Positions 26,311-35,269 are shown, counted from the stretch's first letter. The stretch is 64,000 nt of DNA from Rhizobium sophorae (GCF_013087515.1 NZ_JABFCN010000028.1:62001-126000), one strand, 5' to 3'. A program made the numbers and translations. Notes: generated by a model from the sequence alone, not told the origin.

Positions 26311-27585
26311 ATGGCATTTTCGAAGCAATTTCCGTCAACCACCCGCAGGAGCTTCCTGAAGGGTGCGGGCATGGTGTCTGCGGCGGCGGTCACCGGCAGC
26401 TTTCCGATCCCTGCGATCGCGCAGGCCCAAGAGGTCACGATGATCTCGGCCGAAAACAATGGCGCTGCACTCGACGCGCTGAAGGCGATTGCCGCGGGCT
26501 TCAGCAAGGAAGCCGGCGTCAATGTCGTCATCAACAATATGGACCACGAGGCCCACAAGACGGCCATTCGCAACTATCTCGTCGCCGGCGCGCCTGACAT
26601 TTGCTCCTGGTTTTCGGGCAACCGCATGCGCGCCTTCGTCAAGCGCGGCCTGTTCGACGATATCTCCGACCTTTTCGAGAAAGAGAAATATAAGGACGTG
26701 CTCGGCGCGACGGCAGGGGCCGTCACCGAAGACGGCAAGCAGTACGGCCTTCCCACAGGCGGCACGCTCTGGGGCATGTTCTATCGCAAGGATGTGTTCG
26801 AGCAGTATGGCCTGACCGTGCCGAAGACGGCCGAAGAGTTCATGGCCTATGGCGACAAGTGCAAGGCCGCGGGCATCACGCCGGTCGCGATCGGCACCAA
26901 GGAATTGTGGCCGGCGGCCGGCTGGTTCGACCAGATGAACCTTCGCGTCAACGGCCTCGACAAGCATATGGCGCTGATGAACGGCGAGATGAGCTATCTC
27001 GATCCCGCGCTGACGGCGGTTTTCGATCAGTGGGAGGCGATGATTTCGAAGGGGTTCTTCACGGAGAACCATACGTCCTTCGGCTGGCAGGAGGCTGCGG
27101 CGCTCTTGGCGCAGAAGAAGGCCGGCATGATGAACCTCGGCGCTTTCCTGCGTTCGGCTTTCACCGCCGAAGATCTGCCGCAGCTCTCCTATGCGACCTT
27201 CCCGGTGCTCGACGCCAAGGTCGGCCACTTCGAGGAATTCTCGGTCAATTCGATCCACATTCCCGCCAAGGCCAAGAACAAGCAGGGCGCACGCGAATTC
27301 CTCGCCTATTTCTACAAGCCGGAGAATCTGGCGGCTTATCTGGAGCCGGGCGGCAACGTGCCGCCGCGCAGCGATCTGCCGCCGAGCAAGGATCCGCTGG
27401 TGAATATCGCCGTCGAGACGATGAAGACAGTGCAGGGCACGTCGCAATATTACGACCGCGACAGCGACCCCGACATGGCGCAGGCAGGTCTCGTCGGCTT
27501 CCAGGAGTTCATGGCCAAGCCCGACCGGCGCAAGGCCATCCTGACCCGCCTCGAGGGAACGCGGAAGCGGATTTATAAGATTTAA
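26311..27585 (+). CDS. CUT1 ABC transporter sugar-binding protein with Tat signal
   Basis: A 424-residue family-1 extracellular solute-binding protein. The twin-arginine signal is TRRSFLKGAG (about 11-20), with likely cleavage after AIAQA. The mature part has the usual layout (NNGAALDALKAIAAGFSKEAGVNVV; LPTGGTLWGMFYRKDVFEQYG; QKKAGMMNLGAFL). Start ATG 26311 follows GGAGGA at five bases. It delivers a sugar to the two permeases encoded 200 bases downstream. A GH42 enzyme at the operon end points to a beta-galactoside, by inference. Confidence 0.93.
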   Translation: MAFSKQFPSTTRRSFLKGAGMVSAAAVTGSFPIPAIAQAQEVTMISAENNGAALDALKAIAAGFSKEAGVNVVINNMDHEAHKTAIRNYLVAGAPDICSWFSGNRMRAFVKRGLFDDISDLFEKEKYKDVLGATAGAVTEDGKQYGLPTGGTLWGMFYRKDVFEQYGLTVPKTAEEFMAYGDKCKAAGITPVAIGTKELWPAAGWFDQMNLRVNGLDKHMALMNGEMSYLDPALTAVFDQWEAMISKGFFTENHTSFGWQEAAALLAQKKAGMMNLGAFLRSAFTAEDLPQLSYATFPVLDAKVGHFEEFSVNSIHIPAKAKNKQGAREFLAYFYKPENLAAYLEPGGNVPPRSDLPPSKDPLVNIAVETMKTVQGTSQYYDRDSDPDMAQAGLVGFQEFMAKPDRRKAILTRLEGTRKRIYKI

Positions 27586-27636
27586 GGGGCGGGTGTCGGT
27601 CGCTCTGTCTGTTGGTAAGCCGCTCCCTCACTCGAC

Positions 27637-27714
27637 GTCATCCTCGGCCTTGTGCCGAGGATCTGCTGCCCTATCGATGGGGAGGTAGATGCTCGGGACA
27701 AACCCGAGCATGAC
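27637..27714. repeat. two-hairpin intergenic mosaic repeat inside transporter operon
   Basis: Two palindromes, ATCCTCGGC-cttgt-GCCGAGGAT (27640-27662) and GCTCGGG-acaaa-CCCGAGC (27691-27709), flank a short spacer; the outer ends (GTCAT / ATGAC) also pair. This resembles rhizobial RIME-type elements. It lies between the binding-protein gene and the permease genes, where such hairpins often stabilise the upstream mRNA or reduce read-through. Confidence 0.7.
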
Positions 27715-27789
27715 GAAGGAGGGGGTGGCGGGCTTTGACAGCGGCTTGAGGGGCGGCAAAACCCAGACGAATAAAATGAGGCTCCTGTA

Positions 27790-28674
27790 ATGCAGACATT
27801 ATGGCGCCGCCAGCGTTGGTGGCTGACCCCGACTTTGCTCATCGCGCCCGCGATCGTGCTGTTCTTCACGGTCATCCTGCTGTCGGCCGTCAGGAGCCTC
27901 TGGATCAGCCTGCACGACTGGGATGGCTTCGGCCCGATGGTCTGGATCGGCTTCGGCAATTACGTCGAGCTCTATAACGATCCGCAATTCTACGTGTCGC
28001 TGAAGAACAACCTGATCTGGCTGGTGATGTTCATGGCGGCACCCCCTCTCGGGCTCGCCATCGCGCTGCTGGTCAACCAGAAAATCCGCGGCATGCGCTT
28101 CCTGAAGTCGCTGTTCTTCATTCCGCTGGTGCTCGCCTCTGTGACGGTCGGCGTCGTCTTCACCTGGGTCTATACGCCGGAGTTCGGCTTGCTCGCACTG
28201 ATCTTCAGGGCGTTCGGCGCGACGGCGCCGGCGGTTCTCTCCGACGAGCATTTCGTCACCTTCGCGATCGTCATCGCAGCCCTCTGGCCGCAGGTCACCT
28301 TCTGCATGGTGCTCTATCTCGCCGGCCTCAACAATTTGAGCGAAGAGCTGATCGGGGCAGGGCGCGTCGACGGGGCAAGGGGTTGGAACATGTTGTGGCA
28401 CATCGTGCTGCCGCAACTGACCCAGGTCACCTTCATCGCCATTGCCGTCACCGTCGTCGGAGCGCTCAGGTCCTTCGACATGGTGTCGGTGATGACGAAT
28501 GGCAGCCCGTTCGGTTCGTCCTCGGTTCTCGCCTACCAGATGTTCGAACAGTCGATCTTCTCCTACCGCTTCGGTTACGGCGCGGCGATCGCCTCCGTGC
28601 TGTTCGTGATCATGGCCGTCTTCATCGTCTGGTACCTCAGCCGCATCATCCATACCGAAGAAAGGGGAGGCTGA
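27790..28674 (+). CDS. CUT1 ABC transporter permease (MalF-like)
   Basis: A 294-residue inner-membrane permease with about six helices and the cytoplasmic EAA loop (EELIGAGRVDGARGWNMLWHIVLPQL) that docks with the ATPase. The N-terminal pattern LLIAPAIVLFFTVILLSAVRSLWISLHDW is typical of MalF/UgpA-type subunits without the large periplasmic insert. A GAGG eight bases before ATG 27790 supports the start. Its TGA overlaps the next permease ATG. Confidence 0.95.
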   Translation: MQTLWRRQRWWLTPTLLIAPAIVLFFTVILLSAVRSLWISLHDWDGFGPMVWIGFGNYVELYNDPQFYVSLKNNLIWLVMFMAAPPLGLAIALLVNQKIRGMRFLKSLFFIPLVLASVTVGVVFTWVYTPEFGLLALIFRAFGATAPAVLSDEHFVTFAIVIAALWPQVTFCMVLYLAGLNNLSEELIGAGRVDGARGWNMLWHIVLPQLTQVTFIAIAVTVVGALRSFDMVSVMTNGSPFGSSSVLAYQMFEQSIFSYRFGYGAAIASVLFVIMAVFIVWYLSRIIHTEERGG

Positions 28675-29525
28675 TGTATCCTCGTCCCATTCCCGATGCC
28701 GCCATCTGGCAGCGCCGCCTCTATGTTCTCGCTGTCGTCATTGTCCTGCTGCTCTGGCTCTGCCCGCTGTTTGCGATCATCCTCACCTCGTTCCGCTCGT
28801 CCGAGGATGTGATGGGCGGCAATCTGTGGGGATGGCCGACCGGCATCGGCGTCATCGACAATTATACGGCGGTCTTCACGCAGACACCGATGGCCCGCTA
28901 CTTCCTCAACAGCCTGACGATCACCGTTCCCTCGGTGATCGGCGTCCTGGTGCTTTCCACGCTCGCCGGCTATGTGCTGTCGCGCTACCGCTTTCCCGGC
29001 AACATGCTGATTTTCGCGCTGTTCGTCGGCGGCAATTTCCTGCCGCACCAGATCATGATGATCCCGGTGCGCGACCTGATGGTCCGGCTCGATCTGATCG
29101 ATACGACCGCAGCGCTGATCATCTTCCATGTGGCCTTCCAGACCGGCTTTGCGACGCTGTTCATGCGCAATTTTATCGCGGCATTGCCCGATGAACTGTT
29201 CCAGGCGGCCCGGGCGGAAGGGGCGTCTCCCTTCCAGACGCTATGGCATGTGGCGATCCCGCTGGTGCGGCCGGCGCTTGCCGCACTCGCCATCCTGATC
29301 TTCACCTTCATCTGGAACGATTACTTCTGGGCCGTGGTGCTGACCGTCAGCGACAGCGTCAAGCCTGTGACCGCCGGCCTTGCCAATCTTCGCGGCGAGT
29401 GGGTCTCGGCCTGGAACCTGATTTCCGCCGGCACCATCGTCGTCGCCGTGCCGCCCGTCGTCATGTTCTTCCTGATGCAGCGGCACTTCATCGCCGGCCT
29501 GACGATGGGGGCGGTGAAGGGATGA
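28674..29525 (+). CDS. CUT1 ABC transporter permease (MalG-like)
   Basis: A 283-residue inner-membrane protein with six predicted helices and the EAA loop (PDELFQAARAEGASPFQTLWHVAIPL). ATG 28674 shares its A with the TGA of the preceding permease and has GGGGAGG just upstream, so the two are coupled. The frame extends upstream, but only as the out-of-frame shadow of the first permease gene. It forms the translocation pore with MalF-like and uses the downstream ATPase. Confidence 0.95.
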   Translation: MYPRPIPDAAIWQRRLYVLAVVIVLLLWLCPLFAIILTSFRSSEDVMGGNLWGWPTGIGVIDNYTAVFTQTPMARYFLNSLTITVPSVIGVLVLSTLAGYVLSRYRFPGNMLIFALFVGGNFLPHQIMMIPVRDLMVRLDLIDTTAALIIFHVAFQTGFATLFMRNFIAALPDELFQAARAEGASPFQTLWHVAIPLVRPALAALAILIFTFIWNDYFWAVVLTVSDSVKPVTAGLANLRGEWVSAWNLISAGTIVVAVPPVVMFFLMQRHFIAGLTMGAVKG

Positions 29526-29587
29526 GCGATCTCGACAACAGGCCCTTGGAAGTTCCGATTTCAACAGCAGAGAGCCAGGACGCATGA
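29522..29587 (+). CDS. possible 21-residue coupling ORF
   Basis: A 22-codon frame (MSDLDNRPLEVPISTAESQDA) starts in an ATGA overlap with the permease stop and ends in an ATGA overlap with the ATPase start. Both junctions are 4-base overlaps, the arrangement used for translational coupling, so ribosomes could pass from permease to ATPase through it. It may encode no functional peptide. It could also be the eroded end of a former gene. Confidence 0.4.
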   Translation: MSDLDNRPLEVPISTAESQDA

Positions 29588-30729
29588 CCAGTCTCGAACT
29601 CCGCCAGATCAACAAGAATTACGGCGCCTATCATGCGCTGCGCGGCATCGATCTTTCCGTAGCGCAAGGCGAGTTCATCGTCATGGTCGGCCCCTCCGGA
29701 TGCGGCAAGTCCACGCTTTTGAAGACGATCGCCGGCCTGGAGGAGATCTCCTCCGGCCAGATCCTGATCAACGGCCGCGACGTCAGCAAACAGGAGCCTG
29801 GGGATCGTGGCATCGCCATGGTCTTCCAGTCCTACGCGCTTTATCCGCATATGACGGTGGCGGAAAACATGGGCTTCGGTTTGCGCATGGCCAAGCGCCC
29901 GAAGGCCGAGATCGAGGCGGCGGTGGCGCGCGCAGCCAAGATCCTCAGGATCACCGACCAGTTGGATAAGCGGCCGAAGCAGCTCTCCGGCGGGCAGCGG
30001 CAGCGCGTGGCGATCGGCCGGGCGATCACCCGTTCGCCCGACGTCTTCCTCTTCGACGAGCCGCTGTCGAACCTCGATGCTGCACTTCGAACCCAGATGC
30101 GCGTCGAGCTCAGCAGCCTGCATGCCGAATTAGGCGCCACCATGGTCTATGTCACTCACGACCAGGTGGAGGCCATGACCATGGCAAGCCGCATCGTCGT
30201 CTTGAACCAGGGGGTGATCGAGCAGGTCGGCTCGCCGCTCGAGCTCTACCGCAACCCAAACAACCTCTTCGTCGCGGGCTTTCTCGGTGCCCCGCGGATG
30301 AACTTCCTCGGCGTTACCGTCGACGACGTGTCCGGCCGCAATGTCACGGTTTCGGCGCCGGGCCTCTTGCCGGTGACGGTGGAACTGGCGGAGGCGACGG
30401 TGCTGCAGAAGGGCGCCAGCCTGACGCTCGGTGTAAGGCCGGAGAACATATCGATGGTCGCCGATGGCGGCGAGGGCGGGGCGATCCACGGCCAGATCAG
30501 GCTCGTCGAGCATCTCGGCCGCGAAACCATCCTCTATGTCGACGCCGGCAATCTCAAGACCATCGCCTCGGAAAGCGGCACCGGCAACATCACGGTGCAG
30601 CTTGGCTACGTCGCGCCTTTTGCCGCCGACCAGAACGTGGCGCTGAAGCTCGACGCCCGGGAACTCTATCTCTTTTCATCCGATGGCGGACGCACGATCA
30701 GCGCCCGCAAGACCATCCTCGACAGATAA
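29584..30729 (+). CDS. CUT1 ABC transporter ATP-binding protein (UgpC/MsmK-like)
   Basis: The 381-residue ATPase has Walker A GPSGCGKST, Q-loop VFQSYALYPHM, signature LSGGQRQRVAIGR, Walker B DVFLFDEPLSNLD and H-loop VTHDQVEAMT, followed by a TOBE regulatory domain from about 240 (GAPRMNFLGV, LGVRPENISM). It is membrane-associated and drives both permeases. Its start overlaps the end of a 21-codon frame. It is 17 bases before the GH42 gene, so the whole set is one operon. Confidence 0.95.
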   Translation: MTSLELRQINKNYGAYHALRGIDLSVAQGEFIVMVGPSGCGKSTLLKTIAGLEEISSGQILINGRDVSKQEPGDRGIAMVFQSYALYPHMTVAENMGFGLRMAKRPKAEIEAAVARAAKILRITDQLDKRPKQLSGGQRQRVAIGRAITRSPDVFLFDEPLSNLDAALRTQMRVELSSLHAELGATMVYVTHDQVEAMTMASRIVVLNQGVIEQVGSPLELYRNPNNLFVAGFLGAPRMNFLGVTVDDVSGRNVTVSAPGLLPVTVELAEATVLQKGASLTLGVRPENISMVADGGEGGAIHGQIRLVEHLGRETILYVDAGNLKTIASESGTGNITVQLGYVAPFAADQNVALKLDARELYLFSSDGGRTISARKTILDR

Positions 30730-30746
30730 TCACAGGAAACCCCACC

Positions 30747-32879
30747 GTGTCCGACAAGACCCTCTCCGTATGGAACCCCGTCAAGACCGACCGCTTCCTC
30801 GTCGGCGCCCCGCACTATCCCGAGCACGTCGATGAAAGCTACTGGGAGCGCGACGCCGAGCGCATGGCGAAGGCCGGCTTCAACGTGGTCAGAATGGCCG
30901 AATTCGCCTGGCATATTCTCGAGCCGAAACTCGGCACCTTCGATTTCGACCTGTTCGACCGCGCCATCGCCATGCTCGGGCGCTACGGCATCGACACGAT
31001 CATGTGCACGCCGACGGCGACGCCGCCGCGCTGGCTGACCGTGGCGCATCCGGAGATTTTAAGGGTCGACGGCAAGGGCCGGCCGATGAGCCATGGCTCG
31101 CGCCAGCATTGCGACACGGCAAGCCCGGTCTTTCGCGAACACAGCCGGCGTATCACCAAAGCGATGGCCGAGCATTATCGCGACAATCCTTTTGTCGTCG
31201 GCTGGCAGACCGACAACGAGCTGAATACCAGCATGCCAGAGAGCTTTTCGACGGCAACGCTCACCGAATTCCGGGCCTTCCTTGCCGGCAGATATGGCGA
31301 GATCAGCAAGCTCAACACGGCGTGGGGCGGCGATTTCTGGGCGACGGCCTATGACAGCTTCGACCAGGTGGTGCTGCCGATAGAATTCGGCCCGACCTTC
31401 CCGAGCCCCGGCCATCTGCAGGATTATCACCGTTTCCTGGCCTTTTCGACGGCGCGCTTCCAGCACGATCAGGTCGAGATCCTGCGGGATGTGAAGCCTT
31501 CCTGGTTCGTCTTCCACAATCTCGGCGGCTTGAGGGATATCGACTTTCGCGGCCAGTTCACCACCGATCTCGATTTCGTCGGCTACGATATCTATCCGAT
31601 GCTCTATGACGAGTTCCAGCGGCTTGGAAACCACGCCAAGGTCCAGGCATTGCATCTCGATATCTGCCGCGGTTTTTCCGGCAACTACATCGTTCCCGAG
31701 CAGCAATCGGGCTTCGGCAGCCAGCCGGGTTTCTGCACGCTGACGCCGGAGCCGGGCGAACTGCGCCGCATGGCGCTCTCTTCCGTCGCCCATGGGGCCG
31801 ACGGGCTGATGTTCTTCCGCTGGCGGCCCGCCCATTTCGGCGCGGAGATCTATTGGATGGGCATTATCGACCATGACGATATCGGCCGCCATCGCTATGA
31901 GGAGGCGAAGCGCTTCGCGACCGAGATGACGGCGCTCAAGGACAAGATCCTCGGCACTTATGTGCGCATGGATGTCGGTATCGCCGGCTCCGATTTCGAC
32001 AATCAGGAAGCCCACAAGACCTACCCGATCGGCCTGCCGAGCCCGCAGGACGATGCGATCTTGCTGCATCAATATTGCTACGACCGCGGCATCGCCTGCG
32101 GCTTCATCCATCCCGAGGACGATCTTTCCAAGCTGAAGCTCTTCTATGTCCCCCATTGGGTGATGTGGAAGGACGAATGGACGGCGAGGCTCGAAGCCTT
32201 CGCTGAAGCAGGCGGCACCGTCGTCATCGGCGCACGCACCGGCACCCGCAACGAGGACAACCACGTCATCCGAGAGACGGCACCTGGTACGGCGCTTTCG
32301 AAGCTGACGGGCGTGCGCGTCGAAGATTTCGGCCGCCTCGCCGCCCCCGGCGCCAACGGCCTCTTCGACGTGATGGAGCGCTCCGGCGGCCTTGTCATTC
32401 CGCCGAACAAACCGGCCGAATCCCACCGCCGCCAGCGCCGCTTCAAGATCGGCAACCGCGAAATGACGGCCGGCCATTTCTACGAAAACCTCACCATCGA
32501 CCCCGACGTCGAGGTGATCGCCGCCTGGTCCAACCGCTACGCCGAAGGCCAGCCGATGGCGACATCCCGCAAACTCGGCAAGGGGCAGGTGGTCTATCTC
32601 GGCACCTATCTCACGCCTGATCTGACCGAGGCGCTGACCGAACGGCTGTTTGCACCTGCCGGCATCGAACCGCTGGTCGGCGGGCTGCCGGAGGGTGTGG
32701 AGGTGACGATGCGAATGAACGAGGAGCGGCGGCTGCTGTTTGTGCAGAATTATACGGATCAGGCGGTGACGGTTGGTGGCGTGCCGGCGGGACGGGATTT
32801 GCTGGATGGGGAGAAGCCGGTGAGGGGGAGGCTGGAGCTTGAGGGGTATGGGTGTGCGATTGTTGAGTTGGAGGGGTGA
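30747..32879 (+). CDS. GH42 beta-galactosidase
   Basis: The 710-residue enzyme has the GH42 pattern: the early GAPHYPEHV, CTPTATPPRWL, the acid/base glutamate in WQTDNELN (N157-E158) and the nucleophile glutamate E318 in IVPEQQSGFG, then a trimerisation domain and a C-terminal beta domain. No signal peptide is seen, so it cuts imported beta-galactosides in the cytoplasm. The start is GTG 30747 with AGGA nine bases upstream. It is the last gene of the ROK-controlled transporter operon. Confidence 0.95.
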   Translation: MSDKTLSVWNPVKTDRFLVGAPHYPEHVDESYWERDAERMAKAGFNVVRMAEFAWHILEPKLGTFDFDLFDRAIAMLGRYGIDTIMCTPTATPPRWLTVAHPEILRVDGKGRPMSHGSRQHCDTASPVFREHSRRITKAMAEHYRDNPFVVGWQTDNELNTSMPESFSTATLTEFRAFLAGRYGEISKLNTAWGGDFWATAYDSFDQVVLPIEFGPTFPSPGHLQDYHRFLAFSTARFQHDQVEILRDVKPSWFVFHNLGGLRDIDFRGQFTTDLDFVGYDIYPMLYDEFQRLGNHAKVQALHLDICRGFSGNYIVPEQQSGFGSQPGFCTLTPEPGELRRMALSSVAHGADGLMFFRWRPAHFGAEIYWMGIIDHDDIGRHRYEEAKRFATEMTALKDKILGTYVRMDVGIAGSDFDNQEAHKTYPIGLPSPQDDAILLHQYCYDRGIACGFIHPEDDLSKLKLFYVPHWVMWKDEWTARLEAFAEAGGTVVIGARTGTRNEDNHVIRETAPGTALSKLTGVRVEDFGRLAAPGANGLFDVMERSGGLVIPPNKPAESHRRQRRFKIGNREMTAGHFYENLTIDPDVEVIAAWSNRYAEGQPMATSRKLGKGQVVYLGTYLTPDLTEALTERLFAPAGIEPLVGGLPEGVEVTMRMNEERRLLFVQNYTDQAVTVGGVPAGRDLLDGEKPVRGRLELEGYGCAIVELEG

Positions 32880-32880
32880 G

Positions 32881-33069
32881 GTTGCGCTGCGCAATCTGCC
32901 GGATGACCGGCTCTTGTCTACATTCATTGAGTCTGAACCCGTGCGGCAGGCATTGATAGAGGCGCGCGCGGCGAGCGAAACGCAGCTTCGTCACCGTTTC
33001 GAACAGGCAAAGGCCGAAGGCGACCCGCCGGAGACGGTCAAACCCGCGATCGTTGCGTCGTTCCCTTGT
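32881..33069 (+). pseudogene. TetR-regulator C-terminal fragment
   Basis: A stretch directly after the GH42 stop encodes LLSTFIESEPVRQALIEARAASETQLRHRFEQAKAEGDPPETV, which looks like the ligand-domain helices of TetR-family regulators (the RxRFExAxAEGDLP pattern). The DNA-binding half is absent and the 3' end drifts into unrelated sequence. It is most likely a gene remnant left by deletion. Confidence 0.55.
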
Positions 33070-33143
33070 CGACTTCTGCGGCCTCGACTTCAGGAAATTG
33101 ATGCGATCCAGCTTTCGTGTTGGTAACGGGATATGACGATCAA

Positions 33144-33746
33144 TCAGTTGCCCCAGCCAATTTGGAGCCGATCAAATCGAACCTCGCTCAATGGCTGGTT
33201 GGAGGGGCCTAGCCTTACCGAACGAAGAACGAGACGAAGCTCGGGGGAATAGTATTGTTCGAAAATGATCGGAGGCAATTCCGTCAGTTCCAGGCGGCTG
33301 TTGATGGCCCAAACTTTGTAGGAACAAGATGAAATAGTTTCCTCTCCCAAGCCGTCGAACCTAATAAAAGTCGTGCCCGAAACGGATTTTTTGCCATTGA
33401 TGAAAAGCGTAGTGTCGGATTGCCAGTTCTTCTTCTGTGGTAGATCGTCCAACGCAATCTCATTCGCGTATTTCAGCTCATGCTTCCCGTTGGGACCAAC
33501 TCTCTTTTCGACGAGCAAGGGGTGCAAATATACAGCCGACACCGGCTGTAGTGAACGGTTACGCTCCACCAGCTTTTGTTCGGTGAGACGCGGACCGTCC
33601 GGCTTGTAGAATACGGAAAGGAAAGGCACTTCTCTGGTCAGCAGCACGCCCTGTTTGGTCTCATTGGCGGTTAAGCAATTGCCAAAGGCTGGCACCGCTA
33701 AAGTTATTCCGACCAGTAGCGACAAACTTCTTAGCAAGATTGACAT
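33144..33746 (-). CDS. hypothetical exported protein
   Basis: A 200-residue protein of no recognised family. From ATG 33746 it starts with a good Sec signal peptide (MSILLRSLSLLVGITLAVPAFG-NC), and a Cys right after the cleavage region allows a lipoprotein reading, though the lipobox is poor. The mature part is polar and beta-rich. The frame extends to 33809 but that segment lacks a signal. It is divergent from another exported protein gene. Confidence 0.6.
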   Translation of the reverse strand: MSILLRSLSLLVGITLAVPAFGNCLTANETKQGVLLTREVPFLSVFYKPDGPRLTEQKLVERNRSLQPVSAVYLHPLLVEKRVGPNGKHELKYANEIALDDLPQKKNWQSDTTLFINGKKSVSGTTFIRFDGLGEETISSCSYKVWAINSRLELTELPPIIFEQYYSPELRLVLRSVRLGPSNQPLSEVRFDRLQIGWGN

Positions 33747-33884
33747 TCGAGGTACCCCCTCATCCAAATCCGCTACCATGCTTGGATGAAATTGCTCCAT
33801 CTTGGTCAAGCCGTCCCGGCATCGCCACGGCGTAGTGTTTCATGAGGCTTCTGCACAAATGTGTTTTGGAGATAGGATTGTGGA

Positions 33885-34457
33885 ATGAAACTGCTGCTTG
33901 CGGCAACCTTGCTGTTCATTTTCACTGCTCTGGCGAGTGCGCATGCTTGCGCGGTGCCCCGGCCAGTTTTCTCTGGTCTGTTCGAGGCTGATGTCATCAT
34001 CCGCGGGACTTTCATCAACTATGAAGTCCTGAAGATGCATTCGAAGGCGCGGGTGACGTTCGAGGTAAGCGAGATTTTGAAAGGCAGTGCCGGACATGGG
34101 GAACTCTCTGCCATCTGGGAGCATTCGAATGTCCCTGATCGCTGGAATGGCCCCAAAAATGCTATCGTCGCCTTGCGGCGGAGTGGATCTGCCGAAGCGG
34201 ACTATGCGATCGTACAGCCAAGATCCGGCTTAGCAGAGATATCTGGAGCGAAGGATAAACGCACCATCGTGAGAGTCATCGGCAGCCGGGCTGACGCGCG
34301 CCGGCCGGTCGACCATCCGACTCCGTTTGAGCCAACAGAATGCTGCAATCTAACCCGGAAAGGCTCTAGAGCCGCCGGGGCAATTGGGACTGTCGGGAAA
34401 TTGCAAAAAAAGAGCATTTCCGTACTCAAACAAAACGGAAATGCTCTCTTAATTTAG
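33885..34457 (+). CDS. TIMP/netrin-like exported protein with repeat-derived C-terminus
   Basis: The 190-residue protein has a signal peptide (MKLLLAATLLFIFTALASA-HAC) and then a pattern shared with the protein at 54478-54936: ACxV..F..ADVIIRG, TFEVSEILKGS. This suggests a small Cys-led beta-barrel (NTR/TIMP-like). From about residue 134 the sequence is encoded by an inverted fragment of the 354-bp repeat (RRPVDHPTPFEPTECCNLTRKGSR) and then by unrelated sequence, so the natural C-terminus has been replaced. Function is unknown and the altered protein may be inactive. Confidence 0.65.
   Translation: MKLLLAATLLFIFTALASAHACAVPRPVFSGLFEADVIIRGTFINYEVLKMHSKARVTFEVSEILKGSAGHGELSAIWEHSNVPDRWNGPKNAIVALRRSGSAEADYAIVQPRSGLAEISGAKDKRTIVRVIGSRADARRPVDHPTPFEPTECCNLTRKGSRAAGAIGTVGKLQKKSISVLKQNGNALLI
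34284..34367 (-). repeat. truncated, inverted copy of the 354-bp element
   Basis: About 84 bases match the left end of the element at 35270, in opposite orientation, including the terminal repeat ending CCCGGAAAGGCTCT. The rest is missing, so it is a one-ended fragment. It lies inside the 3' part of the coding sequence 33885-34457. Confidence 0.85.
34411..34447. terminator. 13-bp-stem bidirectional terminator
   Basis: AGAGCATTTCCGT / ACGGAAATGCTCT form a perfect stem with an 11-base loop. On the minus strand it is followed by a run of seven T, so it is a good intrinsic terminator for the gene ending at 34507. It also overlaps the last codons of the plus-strand gene. Confidence 0.8.
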
Positions 34458-34506
34458 TGTGGAGCTATGCTTGTCAGCTCCACACCGCTCGCACCTGAAT
34501 TCGCGG

Positions 34507-35142
34507 CTATTCGTCTGGTGTCGCCGGCGCGGCGTTCTCCAACGAGGTGCGGATTTGATCGATCTTCCCGTTTGCGTCGCCAATCCCGAGAATGGTCTTG
34601 GCCTGGCTCAGAACCGCCGGACTGACTTCACCGGTTTTCGTCGCGGAAGCCAATGCGTCCTCCAGCGCCTCGTCCCCCAACAGAGGGTCATCGGCCGCGG
34701 GCTCGATTCCATTGTCGAGTTCATACTGGGCATAGGCCACGGCGTAGGCCGCGATAGCCGTCATGCGCGGGTCCGACGTATGCATCAACGCCTTGTAGTT
34801 TCGCTTCAAGGAGTTCAGGCCGGCGAGTTGCGCCGACAGGTTCTTTTCTTTCGCGCTGACTTTGGTCCCGTCCGCCTTGACGGACTTGGACTTGCTTGCC
34901 GCCTCGCTGGACTTGCCTTTCACGCCTTGCGATTTGGAGCTGCCATGGGTTGAACCGCTACCTTGGCTGCTGCTGCCATGGTTGCCGCTGTTTCCACCGC
35001 CGCCGCCATTGCCGCCGCCATTACCCCCACCGTTTCCACCGCTCTTTGCCAGTGCGGCCATGTCGATCCCGGCAATCGTTAGGGGGCTTGCTGCAAGCGC
35101 GAGCGAGAGCAAGGCCAAGGACGCTAAGGTTGCTGTCCGCAT
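34507..35142 (-). CDS. hypothetical exported Gly/Ser-rich protein
   Basis: A 211-residue protein. ATG 35142 follows GGAGG at six bases, and the signal peptide is MRTATLASLALLSLALAAS. Residues about 33-65 are a low-complexity stretch of GGN and GS repeats, then a Lys/Ser-rich part. Residues about 95-211 form a regular alpha-helical domain (LNSLKRNYKALMHTSDPRMTAIAAYAVAYAQYEL). It is probably periplasmic or surface-exposed. The family is not recognised. A strong terminator lies 60 bases downstream. Confidence 0.7.
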   Translation of the reverse strand: MRTATLASLALLSLALAASPLTIAGIDMAALAKSGGNGGGNGGGNGGGGGNSGNHGSSSQGSGSTHGSSKSQGVKGKSSEAASKSKSVKADGTKVSAKEKNLSAQLAGLNSLKRNYKALMHTSDPRMTAIAAYAVAYAQYELDNGIEPAADDPLLGDEALEDALASATKTGEVSPAVLSQAKTILGIGDANGKIDQIRTSLENAAPATPDE

Positions 35143-35269
35143 CGTTTTCCTCCGAACCAGATCATCAAGCGCCGGGCAGATGCACGGCTTGAGCAGATAT
35201 GAAAGATAGATTGCGATCGCCCGTTGCACATCGGACTGAGGTCCGGCGCCGGCCCCCGCCTATAGTCCT

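Noticed and set aside
26335..27447. 370-codon minus-strand open frame
   Set aside because: Antisense of the Tat-exported sugar-binding protein gene.
28383..28673. 97-codon N-terminal extension of the MalG-like permease
   Set aside because: It is the shifted frame of the MalF-like gene; the true start overlaps the preceding stop with a strong ribosome site.
31059..32927. 622-codon minus-strand open frame
   Set aside because: It lies wholly opposite the GH42 beta-galactosidase gene, whose motifs are unambiguous; high-GC codon bias leaves the antisense frame open.
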